Part shown: piece by piece, positions 8,606 through 16,293 of the stretch
Layout: the number at the start of each line of letters is the position of its first letter
How positions within the stretch are numbered: the stretch's first letter is position 1
Origin: Jatrophihabitans sp.
Lineage (GTDB): Bacteria; Actinomycetota; Actinomycetes; Mycobacteriales; Jatrophihabitantaceae
Length of the DNA: 64,000 bases
Direction: 5' to 3'
NCBI GenBank assembly: GCA_036399055.1
Contig: DASWNX010000006.1
Coordinates: 1-64,000 of the forward strand
Translations under genes and position numbers: made by a program
Notes under the pieces: model-generated
The model's input: the letters and a program-made list of their open reading frames with translations, nothing else
What the model was told of the DNA's origin: nothing
Database searches by the model: none

Positions 8606-8875
8606 TCAGCCGATCAGGTCGGGGATCTGGCTGAACAGCTGCTCGGTGAAGGTCACCATGGAATGCATCATCCAGCTACCCGACAGCAGCAGCGCGATGC
8701 CGACTGCTATCGCCTTCGGCACGAAGGACAGGGTGAACTCCTGGATCTGAGTCGCCGACTGGAACAGCGAGATGCCGAAACCCACCAGCAGCGCGGTCAG
8801 CAGCGTCGGGGCCGCGAGCTGAAAGGCGATCAGCATCGACTGCAGGCCCAGGTGCACGATGGCGGTGTCGGTCAC
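8606..8875 (-). CDS. fliQ: Flagellar export gate protein FliQ
   Basis: 89 residues with two transmembrane hairpin helices. It carries the family signature QSATQIQEFTLSFVPK, the loop at the cytoplasmic mouth of the export channel. GTG start with GAGGAG upstream. A 62-bp gap separates it from fliP; no promoter-like element is evident there. Confidence 0.95.
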   Translation of the reverse strand: MTDTAIVHLGLQSMLIAFQLAAPTLLTALLVGFGISLFQSATQIQEFTLSFVPKAIAVGIALLLSGSWMMHSMVTFTEQLFSQIPDLIG

Positions 8876-8937
8876 GCGGCTTCTCCTCTCGGCTCATCGG
8901 TTGGCTGTCTACCCGTCTGGGACTGCTGAGGGAGCAG

Positions 8938-9807
8938 CTAAGTGGAGTAGCTGGTGACGAGGGCGTTGATGATCAGGCCCCATCCGTCCACCAGCACGAA
9001 CAGCAGCAGCTTGAAGGGCAGCGACACTGAGACCGGCGGGAGCATCATCATGCCCAGCGACATCAGCGAGGACGAGACGACCATGTCGATGATCAGGAAC
9101 GGGATGTAGACCACGAAGCCGATGATCATCGCCGAGCGCAGCTCGGAGAGCACGAACGCCGGTATCAGCGTGGTGAGCTCCAGCTTGTCAGGCGTCGGAG
9201 GGTTGGGCAGCTTTCCGGCCCGCAACATCAGCGCGATCTCTTCCGAGCGGGTGTGCTGCAGCATGAAGTCCCGGATCGGCGCCATGCCGTCCTTGAACGC
9301 CGTCGACTGGCTCTTGGTGTTGTTCAGGTAGGGCTGGACCCCCTGCGTGTTCACCTTCTTCACGACCGGGCTCATGATGAACAGGCTGAGGAACAGTGAC
9401 ATCCCGGCCAGCACCTGATTCGGCGGGACCCCGCTCAGGCCGAGGGCGTTGCGGGTCAGGCTGAGCACCACGAAGATCTTGGTGAAGCTGGTCATCAGCA
9501 GCAGGATCGACGGCGCGACCGACAGCAGCGTCAGCAGCACCAGGACGCTGACCGAGGTGCTGGGCTTGGGGTTGATGTCGAGGTTGATCGTGCCCTTGGG
9601 CCCGTCCGGGCCGACCGGCGCCAGCTTGGGGACGCTCAGCCGGACCCCGCCTGGGGTCAGCGCGGGCAGCGCGGCAGCGGTCACAGCCGCGGTGCTGTGC
9701 TTGCCCGTCGTCACCGGCGCGCTGGCGGCGGCCTGTCCCGCGCCTGCCAGCAAGGCGGAGCCGAGCAACCCGATGGCCAGCGCCAACAGCACCAGCAGCC
9801 TTCTCAT
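8938..9807 (-). CDS. fliP: Flagellar export gate protein FliP
   Basis: 289 residues. A cleavable signal peptide covers about residues 1-28 (LLVLLALAIGLLGSALLAG), then comes an Ala/Pro-rich insert of roughly 60 residues. The conserved membrane core follows, with LTRNALGLSGVPPNQVLAG and SPVVKKVNTQGVQPY. Five FliP subunits line the export pore. The start codon overlaps the fliO stop by four bases (ATGA). Confidence 0.95.
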   Translation of the reverse strand: MRRLLVLLALAIGLLGSALLAGAGQAAASAPVTTGKHSTAAVTAAALPALTPGGVRLSVPKLAPVGPDGPKGTINLDINPKPSTSVSVLVLLTLLSVAPSILLLMTSFTKIFVVLSLTRNALGLSGVPPNQVLAGMSLFLSLFIMSPVVKKVNTQGVQPYLNNTKSQSTAFKDGMAPIRDFMLQHTRSEEIALMLRAGKLPNPPTPDKLELTTLIPAFVLSELRSAMIIGFVVYIPFLIIDMVVSSSLMSLGMMMLPPVSVSLPFKLLLFVLVDGWGLIINALVTSYST

Positions 9808-10286
9808 CGCCGGACCGTCAGCTCACGAGCGGCGCTGACCAGCTGGCGCCAGGTCTTGGGCGAGAGCACCGAGCCGTCCAGGGCAGTCGCGCCGTGCCGC
9901 CGGCTCGCCGGCCGCAGCGCTTGATCCAGCGGTGACTCCGCGGCGTCATCGGCGTCCAGCGCCTCGGCCTGGGCGAGCTGCTTGGACGACCAGGGCCGGC
10001 CACGGCTGGGCTCGGTGGCCAGCGCCTCCTCGACGGCTGAGAGCTCGGTCTCGCCGATCAGCTGAACGCCCTGCTCGGTGACGCCGAGCACCAGTGCCCG
10101 ATCCATGACCCGCAGGACGGTGACCGACGAGGTCCGGCTGAGCTGCTGCCTGGCCAGCACTGTCATGACTCGATCGGCTTTGCCGACGCCCATGGGCTTG
10201 CGAGCCCAGCGCGCCAGGAGCCACATCAAGCCCAGCACCAGCACCAGGGCGAGCAGCATCCGGCCGATGACGGCGACGGTGTTCAC
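9804..10286 (-). CDS. fliO: Flagellar biosynthesis protein FliO
   Basis: 160 residues with one N-terminal membrane segment (about residues 5-27), a basic stretch and the FliO-like beta domain ([23 protein letters not shown]). FliO is a scaffold for FliP ring assembly. The C-terminal 60 residues look disordered. It sits between fliN and fliP with four-base overlaps on both sides, which supports the call even though FliO sequences are poorly conserved. Confidence 0.85.
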   Translation of the reverse strand: MNTVAVIGRMLLALVLVLGLMWLLARWARKPMGVGKADRVMTVLARQQLSRTSSVTVLRVMDRALVLGVTEQGVQLIGETELSAVEEALATEPSRGRPWSSKQLAQAEALDADDAAESPLDQALRPASRRHGATALDGSVLSPKTWRQLVSAARELTVRR

Positions 10287-11068
10287 GACAGCGGGGGCAC
10301 CGTCTCGTCGGAGACGATCTCAGTGATCCGCAGAGCGAAGTTCTCATCGATCACCACGACCTCGCCGCGGGCGATCAGATGGCCGTTGACCAGCAGGTCA
10401 GCAGGGGCGCCGGCGGCCCGGTCGAGCTCGACCACCGCGCCTTCGTTGAGGGCCAGCAGCTCGCTGATCGTCATCCGGGTGCTGCCGATCTGCGCGGTGA
10501 CGTCCATGTTGACGTCGCGCAGCAGGTCCAGGCCGTTGCGAATGGCGGTCCTGGGCGCAGGCCGAGTGGCCGTGGCGCCGGCCCGAAGCTCTTCCTGGCT
10601 CGGGTAGTGCGGGGTGTTGAGCGTGGCGGGTGCGGGCTCCACGGTGACCACGATGCCTATCAGGGCACGCACCACGCCTTGATGCAGGAGCGGAACCACC
10701 CAGGCGCCCGGCTTGCCGAGCAGCGCGGCCAGCGCCGTGGCCGACTCCAGCGGCTGGCCGGGGCCGGTCACCACCGGCCCGGCGGACTCCGCCGCGGCGG
10801 CCAGCGCCGGGGCCAGTGCCGCCGAGACGTCGAGGGCGCCGAGCGGGGAGTTCTGCAGCGCGTCGGTCAGCGCGCGTTCCACCGCGATCAGCACGTCACC
10901 GCTGCGGGTGCCGGTGAACCGCGCGGTCACCGCGATGCCGTCGAAGCGAACCTGAGCGGGGTCGCTCGTCGGCTCACCGAGCTGCAAGGGGTCCGAGATC
11001 GGCAGGTTTGCCAGCGCGGCCTGAGCCGCCTGGCGGACGAGGTCGCTGGTTGCCATGGTTTGGGTCAC
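10283..11068 (-). CDS. fliN: Flagellar motor switch protein FliN (long form)
   Basis: 261 residues from GTG 11068, which overlaps the fliM stop as GTGA; ATG 11056 is an alternative. The C-terminal 80 residues are the SpoA domain ([20 protein letters not shown], then [18 protein letters not shown]). This domain forms the lower C-ring and carries the switch that sets rotation direction. The N-terminal part resembles the CheC-like or FliY-type domain ([15 protein letters not shown]) and includes the [18 protein letters not shown] segment. The protein is therefore longer than enterobacterial FliN and closer to FliY in layout. Confidence 0.92.
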   Translation of the reverse strand: MTQTMATSDLVRQAAQAALANLPISDPLQLGEPTSDPAQVRFDGIAVTARFTGTRSGDVLIAVERALTDALQNSPLGALDVSAALAPALAAAAESAGPVVTGPGQPLESATALAALLGKPGAWVVPLLHQGVVRALIGIVVTVEPAPATLNTPHYPSQEELRAGATATRPAPRTAIRNGLDLLRDVNMDVTAQIGSTRMTISELLALNEGAVVELDRAAGAPADLLVNGHLIARGEVVVIDENFALRITEIVSDETVPPLS

Positions 11069-12024
11069 GGGTTGTTCTTCCTGTCGTTGCCGACGACCAG
11101 GCCGGCAAGCCGGCTGCCCTGCCGTCCGGCAAGCGCGTGGGCGAAGGTGATGCCGCCGGACTGCACGACCAGCGGGGTGGTGACTCGGTGTCTGAGGTTG
11201 AGCACGTCGCCAGGCTCCAGCCGGACGATCTCCTCCGGGGTCAGTTGCACCGGGTGGAAGCTGAGGGCGACCTCGACCGGCACGTTGCCCAGCGCGGCCC
11301 GGACATGTTGGGCGGCCAGCTGCTGCGAATCGCGCTCGGCGGCGGTCTGGGCGCGGCCTTCCTTGCCGACCTGAAGGCGCGGCAGCAGCGAGGCGAACGG
11401 GATGCACAACGTCGAGACGCACACCTGGTTGCCGATCCGCATCTGGAAGGACCCGACGATGACGCCGTCCGAGGCGCCGGCGGCCTGCACGAATTGCGGG
11501 TTGAACTCGATGCTCCGCAGCACCGGGTCCAGCCCGATGGTGGGTTCGATGGCGTAGCGCAGCACCGACAGCATCTGCTCGATGAGGTTGCGCAGCAGGC
11601 CGCTCTCGAGGTCGGTGAGCTGCCGGGTCGGCTGCTCGCCACCCGGGCCGCCCAGCATGTAGTCGACGCAGGCCAGCGCGGTCGGCACCGAGAACTCGAA
11701 CAGCGCGGTCCCTGGCAGCGGCCCCATGTCCAGCACCGACAGGATCGTGGTGGGCGACAGGGTGGCGATGTACTCCTCGTAGCTCTGGTGCTCGATCGCG
11801 ACCAGGTTCACCTGGCAGAGCTGGCGCAGGCCGCTGGTGAGCAGCGTGGTGACCCGCCGGGCGTAGGTCTCGTAGCACATCTGCAACGCCCGGACGTGGT
11901 CGCGCGACAGCTTGGTCGGGCGCTTGAAGTCATACAGCAGCACCCCGGACTCGTCCTGGCCCTCGGCGGGTCGCCGGACCAGCCTGCGAACCGGGGCGAT
12001 ATGCGCCGAAGGAGTCATTGCCAC
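11065..12024 (-). CDS. fliM: Flagellar motor switch protein FliM
   Basis: 319 residues. A poorly conserved N-terminus, where CheY-P binds in other species, is followed by [21 protein letters not shown] and the middle domain with [28 protein letters not shown]-terminal SpoA domain binds FliN. It is part of the C-ring under the MS-ring. GTG 12024 or ATG 12018 are the possible starts. The promoter-like element at 12033-12059 puts the predicted transcript start almost on the start codon, so the message may be leaderless. Confidence 0.95.
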   Translation of the reverse strand: MAMTPSAHIAPVRRLVRRPAEGQDESGVLLYDFKRPTKLSRDHVRALQMCYETYARRVTTLLTSGLRQLCQVNLVAIEHQSYEEYIATLSPTTILSVLDMGPLPGTALFEFSVPTALACVDYMLGGPGGEQPTRQLTDLESGLLRNLIEQMLSVLRYAIEPTIGLDPVLRSIEFNPQFVQAAGASDGVIVGSFQMRIGNQVCVSTLCIPFASLLPRLQVGKEGRAQTAAERDSQQLAAQHVRAALGNVPVEVALSFHPVQLTPEEIVRLEPGDVLNLRHRVTTPLVVQSGGITFAHALAGRQGSRLAGLVVGNDRKNNP

Positions 12025-12032
12025 ATGAACAA

Positions 12033-12059
12033 TGTTCGGCCGACACGGAGCAGACCTGA
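12033..12059 (-). promoter_or_regulatory. Sigma-28-type promoter for fliM
   Basis: TCAG (12056-12059), 15 bases, GCCGAACA (12033-12040) on the minus strand, in the 113-bp gap between fliL and fliM. The predicted start near 12026 is within a few bases of the fliM start codon. Confidence 0.65.
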
Positions 12060-12137
12060 GGAACTGCGATCGGGTGAGATCTTTCCGGGGCTGGCGAGGC
12101 CAGGCCGACGGAAAGCAAGACGAGCCGGCGACAGGGT

Positions 12138-12659
12138 CTACTGCATGTAGTACTCCGTGTAGATGACGTCCATGAGCTGCTCGGGATAGATCTTCTGCAG
12201 CTTGGCCAGCAGCGCCACCTTGGCCTTGTGCCGCGCGGCGTCGCCGGTCAACTCGACGGTCGTGCGGTCACTGAACTGCTCGATCACCGCCTGAGCGGCC
12301 TCGGCGGTGTCCAGCTCCTCGGGCGCGCCGTGCACGGTCTGCAGGGCGAGCTTGATGCGCAGGTAGTGCCCGCCCGCGAGGTTGAGCGTCATCTCCTCCA
12401 TCGGCACCATGACACCCGGCACCGGTTTGGCGTCATGGGCCGGCGCCGAGGGCGCCAGCACGGTGAACTTCGCCAGCGCGCCGAGCACCAGGAACACGAC
12501 GGCCAGGATGATGATCTTCGTCTTCTTGGACTTCTTCTTGCCGGTTTCCTTGCCCTTGCCTTTGCCTTTGCCCTTCTCTGCCTCGCTCGCGCCGCCCTTG
12601 GACGTCTTGAGCCCGATGTCGTTGGCGATCCGGTCAGGCCGGTCAGTGGTGAGAGTCAT
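12138..12659 (-). CDS. fliL: Flagellar basal-body protein FliL
   Basis: 173 residues from ATG 12659, preceded by AGGAG; an upstream in-frame ATG lacks a ribosome site. A Lys/Gly-rich cytoplasmic leader (GKGKGKETGKKKSKKTK region) is followed by a single membrane helix and a periplasmic domain with VPMEEMTLNLAGGHYLRIKL. FliL surrounds the stator and stabilises MotAB at high load. It lies between motB and fliM. Confidence 0.92.
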   Translation of the reverse strand: MTLTTDRPDRIANDIGLKTSKGGASEAEKGKGKGKGKETGKKKSKKTKIIILAVVFLVLGALAKFTVLAPSAPAHDAKPVPGVMVPMEEMTLNLAGGHYLRIKLALQTVHGAPEELDTAEAAQAVIEQFSDRTTVELTGDAARHKAKVALLAKLQKIYPEQLMDVIYTEYYMQ

Positions 12660-12727
12660 GTCAAGCTCCTGCTTGGAGACGGTGGATGGCACGGAGGCCT
12701 GGTGCGGTTCGGGGTTCGGCTTGCGGC

Positions 12728-13642
12728 TCAGCCATGGCCGGTCCCCGGTGCGCCGGTGGCTGGTTTGCCGCTCGCGGGTGCGCCGGTTATGGGCGTGGCG
12801 GTCGCAGCCGTGCCGGCGCGCGCGCTGGCGGGCAGCTTGGACAGCACCACGATCTCCACCCGCCGGTTACGGGTGATCGAGCGCGGGTCGCTGGCCGCCA
12901 GCAACGGCCGCTGGTCTGAGAATCCGGCCGCGCTCAACCGGCTCGGCGCGATCTTGCCGCTCGTCACCAGGTGCCGCACCACGGACGAGGCGCGAGCCGA
13001 GGAAAGCTCCCAACCGCTGGGGTAGGGCGCGGTGCTGACGTTCTGCTGGTTGGTGTGGCCGTCGACCTGGATCTGGTTGTCAACCGGGCGCAACGGCGGA
13101 GCCACCGCACCCAGGATGGCGGTGCCCTCGGCCTCCAGCACCGCGCTGTTGCCGGAGAACACCAGCTCGTCGGTCACCACCGTGACCACCAGGCCCCGCT
13201 CGTTGATGCTGAATTCGGCGTGGCCGTCCAAGCCGTGCTTGTGCAACGAGGCCTTGATGGCCTTTTCGATCTTCTTGAACTCGTCCATCTCGCGCTGGGC
13301 AGCCTGCCTGTCCTGCGCGGCGACCGCCTTGCTCTGCTGCTTGGGCGGCATGAAGATCGGCGCCATCGGATCGGCTTTCTGGGCAGCGGCGTTGCCACCG
13401 ACGATCCCGCTGCCGCCGCTGAGGATCGAGGGCTGGCCGTTGTCGAACGCCGAGGCCAGGCTGGACTTGAGCTGGGCGAACTTGGAGGTGTTCACCTGCG
13501 AGATGGCGTACAGCACGATGAACAGCACGAGCAGCAGGGTGAGCATGTCGGCGTAGGTGACCATCCAACGCTCGCTGTCCTCATGCTCCTCGACGTGACT
13601 GGAGCCCCGGCGGCGGCCGCCGGCCGAGCGCCCGGCGCTCAC
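12728..13642 (-). CDS. motB: Motor stator protein MotB
   Basis: 304 residues. The single membrane helix contains the proton-accepting aspartate D32 in the motif YADMLTLLLVLF. The C-terminal OmpA/MotB peptidoglycan-binding domain contains IQVDGHTNQQNV and SSARASSVVRHL. A Pro/Ala/Gly tail ends the protein. It anchors the stator to the cell wall and conducts protons with MotA, whose gene lies 31 bp upstream. Confidence 0.96.
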   Translation of the reverse strand: MSAGRSAGGRRRGSSHVEEHEDSERWMVTYADMLTLLLVLFIVLYAISQVNTSKFAQLKSSLASAFDNGQPSILSGGSGIVGGNAAAQKADPMAPIFMPPKQQSKAVAAQDRQAAQREMDEFKKIEKAIKASLHKHGLDGHAEFSINERGLVVTVVTDELVFSGNSAVLEAEGTAILGAVAPPLRPVDNQIQVDGHTNQQNVSTAPYPSGWELSSARASSVVRHLVTSGKIAPSRLSAAGFSDQRPLLAASDPRSITRNRRVEIVVLSKLPASARAGTAATATPITGAPASGKPATGAPGTGHG

Positions 13643-13673
13643 CGGTCACCGCCCGCGCAGGCGTAGACGGTCC

Positions 13674-14447
13674 TCATGCGACGTCACGCTCGGGTTCGCG
13701 ATTGGTCCGCGGCAGCAGGCTCTGCAGCTTCTGCTCGACCAGGCGCGGGTTCGAGCCCGCCTGGATCGCCAGGATGCCCTCGATGATCACTTCCATCTGC
13801 TCGCACTCGGACTCGCTGACCCGCTTGAGCCGGTTGGCCAGGGGCAGCCAGAAGACGTTCGCGCTCAGCACGCCCCACAGGGTGGCGACGAACGCGCTGG
13901 CGATCTCGGCGCCCAGGTGCTCGGGCGAGGCCAGGTGTCCCAGCACCTTGACCAGGCCCAGCACCGTTCCGATGATGCCGATGGTCGGGGCGTAGCCGCC
14001 CATGTCGGCGAACAGCTTGGCCGCTGCCCGGTCGATGGAGCGCTTGGTGTCGACCTCGGTGCTGAGGATGATCCCGACCTCTTCGGCGTCGGTGCCGTCG
14101 ATGGCCAGCTGCAGGCCGCGGCGCAGGAACTCGTCCTCGATATCGGCCGCTTCGTTCTCCAGAGCCAGCAGCCCTTCGCGGCGGGCCTTGCCGGCCAGCC
14201 GCACCAGCGTCTCCACCGCCTCGTCGGGCTTGACGGTCTTGGCGGTGATCGCGCGCACCAGCTGCTTGGGCAGTGAGCTGACATCGCGCATCACGGCCCC
14301 GGCGACCGCGGCGCCGATGGTGCCGCCGAAGACCAGGATCATCGGCGGCACCATGAAGATCGCGCCGATGCTGCCACCTTCCATGGTGACCGATCCGACG
14401 ATCGCCACAACCGCCAGCACGACGCCGATGATCAGAGCGGGGTCCAT
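13674..14447 (-). CDS. motA: Motor stator protein MotA
   Basis: 257 residues with four membrane segments. The large cytoplasmic loop contains RREGLLALENEAADIEDEFL and the GYAPTIGIIGTVLGLVKVL segment, typical of proton-type MotA. The start codon overlaps the flbD stop (TGATGG). It forms the pentameric ring around the MotB dimer. Confidence 0.97.
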   Translation of the reverse strand: MDPALIIGVVLAVVAIVGSVTMEGGSIGAIFMVPPMILVFGGTIGAAVAGAVMRDVSSLPKQLVRAITAKTVKPDEAVETLVRLAGKARREGLLALENEAADIEDEFLRRGLQLAIDGTDAEEVGIILSTEVDTKRSIDRAAAKLFADMGGYAPTIGIIGTVLGLVKVLGHLASPEHLGAEIASAFVATLWGVLSANVFWLPLANRLKRVSESECEQMEVIIEGILAIQAGSNPRLVEQKLQSLLPRTNREPERDVA

Positions 14448-14770
14448 CAGGCGTCCGTCTTCCGGATCGGCACCACGGGCGTCTGGCCCGGTGAGACGGC
14501 CGCCGAGAGCACCCTGATCCGGGCCTGACTGGCCGAAGGGCCCTGGTGGGCGTCGGGGTAGGAGGCGTCATAGGTCATCGCCTCAGCGCTGGCGATGATG
14601 CGGGCCCGGTACTCACGGATCAGCTCGACGAGTTCGTCCAGCGATTCGCAGATGACGTACTTGTTGCCGCCGATCAGGGTCACCACCGTGTCCGGAGTCG
14701 CCTCGGCACGTTCGATCAGGTCAGGGTTGAGGGTGAACACAGGTCCACCCAATCGGCGCAGCAGTATCAT
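14447..14770 (-). CDS. flbD: Flagellar FlbD-family protein
   Basis: 107 residues from ATG 14770; ATG 14779 gives three more residues. The first 65 residues are the FlbD/SwrD domain (LRRLGGPVFTLNPDLIERAE, then VVTLIGGNKYVI). In Bacillus, SwrD increases motor torque and is encoded next to flagellar genes. The tail is disordered. Neither start has a good Shine-Dalgarno; the strong one upstream fits another frame (see 14721-14816). First gene of the motAB-fliL run, behind a sigma-28-type promoter. Confidence 0.88.
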   Translation of the reverse strand: MILLRRLGGPVFTLNPDLIERAEATPDTVVTLIGGNKYVICESLDELVELIREYRARIIASAEAMTYDASYPDAHQGPSASQARIRVLSAAVSPGQTPVVPIRKTDA

Positions 14771-14816
14771 CGGATCCATCCAGGTGTTCGCCAGGACCCA
14801 TCCGTGGGTCCTCCTT
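14721..14816 (-). other. Strong ribosome site and 26-codon frame overlapping the flbD start
   Basis: AAGGAGG at 14810-14816 lies eight bases before ATG 14801, which opens a 26-codon frame ending at 14721. This frame runs through the flbD start codon in another register. It may be a leader peptide that couples translation into flbD, or the frame may be fortuitous and the site may serve flbD at a distance. Confidence 0.3.
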
Positions 14817-14823
14817 GGCATAC

Positions 14824-14850
14824 TTATCGGCATCGACGCCAGTTTTCTGA
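14824..14850 (-). promoter_or_regulatory. Sigma-28-type promoter for flbD-motA-motB
   Basis: TCAG (14847-14850), 15 bases, GCCGATAA (14824-14831) on the minus strand. The -10 is a perfect match to the known FliA/WhiG consensus. It sits just after the flgE hairpin, so motAB and the genes after them form a separate late transcript. Confidence 0.8.
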
Positions 14851-14896
14851 GCCGCCCGGCCAGTGGCCGTGAGCGGTGTCCACGCTCTCCGAACAT

Positions 14897-14933
14897 GACT
14901 TCGGGCCCGCTGCGTCGCAGCGGGCCCGAAGTC
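14897..14933 (-). terminator. Strong hairpin between flgE and flbD
   Basis: Perfect 18-bp arms at 14897-14914 and 14916-14933 (GACTTCGGGCCCGCTGCG and its complement) lie 9 bp after the flgE stop. There is no U-run, typical of actinobacterial I-shaped terminators. It marks the end of the flgB-flgE transcript. Confidence 0.85.
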
Positions 14934-14941
14934 GTTCATGC

Positions 14942-15745
14942 TTAGTTCTTAAGGCTGATCAGGCTCTGCAGGATCTCGTCCGAGGTGGTGATCACGCGCG
15001 AGTTGGCCTGGAAGCCGCGCTGGGAGATGATCAGGTTCGTCAGCTCGGCGGCCAGGTCGACGTTGGACATCTCAAGGTAGCCAGGAGTCAGGCTGCCGCG
15101 GCCGCCGGTGTTCGCCCCGCCGATCTGGGGGGCGCCTGAGTTGGCGCTGGACTGGTACTGCGAGTCACCGACCTTGGTGAGCCCACCGGGGTTGTTGAAG
15201 GTGGCCATCGCGATGGTGCCCAGCGCGGTGGTGGTCCCGGTCGCGTCGACGCCGTTGACCACACCGGAGCTCGTGACGCTCCAGGACTTGTAGACGCCGC
15301 TGCTCAACGCCGACAGGTCCAGGTCGCCGCCGGTCGCGCTCTGCACGATGGCGCCGTCCGGGGAGACCAGGTGGCCGGCCGAGTCGAGGCTGAACGAGCC
15401 GGCCCGGGTGAAGGTCTGCTGACCGCCGTTGTTCATCACGAAGAAGCCGTCACCGTTGATCAGCAGGTCGCTGGTGCGTCCGGTGTACTGGCTGGAGCCT
15501 TGCGAGAAGTTGGTCGAGGTGCCTGCCAGCTGCACTCCGAGGCCGACCTGCATGGGATTGGTGCCGCCGTTGGCCCCGGCCGGCGCGCCGGCGCCGGAGA
15601 TGGTCTGGCTGAGGGTGTCCCCGAACACCGTCGAGGCACTCTTGTAGCCGGCGGTGTTGACGTTGGCGATGTTGTTGGAGGTGACGTCCAGCATCTGCTG
15701 GTGGGCACGCAGGCCCGAGATGCCGGTGAAGAGCGAGCGAAGCAT
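14942..15745 (-). CDS. flgE: Flagellar hook protein FlgE (short, FlgG-sized)
   Basis: 267 residues from ATG 15745, with AAAGGAG upstream. The N-terminal SGLRAHQQMLDVTSNNIANVNTAGYK and the C-terminal NVDLAAELTNLIISQRGFQANSRVI are the rod/hook signatures. The middle carries the DLLINGDGFFVM motif. The size matches Bacillus FlgE rather than the 400-residue enterobacterial hook protein, so the outer D2 domain is minimal. It directly follows flgD, which supports a hook rather than a distal-rod role. No second flgF/flgG-like gene is seen in the window. Confidence 0.88.
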   Translation of the reverse strand: MLRSLFTGISGLRAHQQMLDVTSNNIANVNTAGYKSASTVFGDTLSQTISGAGAPAGANGGTNPMQVGLGVQLAGTSTNFSQGSSQYTGRTSDLLINGDGFFVMNNGGQQTFTRAGSFSLDSAGHLVSPDGAIVQSATGGDLDLSALSSGVYKSWSVTSSGVVNGVDATGTTTALGTIAMATFNNPGGLTKVGDSQYQSSANSGAPQIGGANTGGRGSLTPGYLEMSNVDLAAELTNLIISQRGFQANSRVITTSDEILQSLISLKN

Positions 15746-15836
15746 GGTTTTCTCCTTTGAAGGAAGGCTATTCGGATTCACATCAGTGGGTTCGACGGTT
15801 CGGTGCGGCCGAGCGGGCTGCGTCGGCGGGGCTAAC

Positions 15837-16271
15837 TCATGGCGCGCCGGGGGCGTTGGCCAGCACCTGCTGGATCTGACTGAGCTCGACGTCGACGGAC
15901 CCGATCCGCAGGGTCGGCTTAGCGGTCGAGATGGTCGCCGCGGACACCTGACCGGTGACCAGGTTCCCGTCCGGCGCCGCGTAGACGACGGTGTGCCCGA
16001 CCAGGCTGCTGGCGGTCTGCGCCCGTTGCGCGGACAGCATGTCGACGTTGACCTGGGCGGTCTGCTCCGCGGCCTGCACCTGGGTCAGGGTCGCCGTCTC
16101 CTGCATGAAGGCCGCCGTGTCCATCGGCTTGCTGGGATCCTGGTACTTCAGCTGGGCCACCAACAGCTGCAAGAAGGCCTTCGAGCTGAGCGTGGTGTTG
16201 TCACTGGTCGCCATCCCGGGGGTGGCCGGGACCGGCAGACCCGTCGCGACCGAGGACACTGGTTGCGTCAT
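15837..16271 (-). CDS. flgD: Hook assembly scaffold FlgD
   Basis: 144 residues from ATG 16271, with AGGAGA upstream. The N-terminal domain contains LSSKAFLQLLVAQLKYQDPS and the TAAFMQETATLTQVQAAEQ motif that define FlgD. The C-terminus is short and beta-rich. FlgD caps the growing hook and is exported before FlgE, whose gene follows. Confidence 0.93.
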   Translation of the reverse strand: MTQPVSSVATGLPVPATPGMATSDNTTLSSKAFLQLLVAQLKYQDPSKPMDTAAFMQETATLTQVQAAEQTAQVNVDMLSAQRAQTASSLVGHTVVYAAPDGNLVTGQVSAATISTAKPTLRIGSVDVELSQIQQVLANAPGAP

Positions 16272-16293
16272 CTGCTCTCCTGTTCTGAGGTGT

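Noticed and set aside
10283..11878. A longer fliN reaching 11878
   Set aside because: The extra N-terminal part is the reverse frame of fliM. The GTGA overlap at 11065-11068 gives the true start.
12693..12727. GCCGAACC before fliL as another sigma-28 promoter
   Set aside because: The bases 15 upstream are GGCC, not TCAR, and the site overlaps the end of motB.
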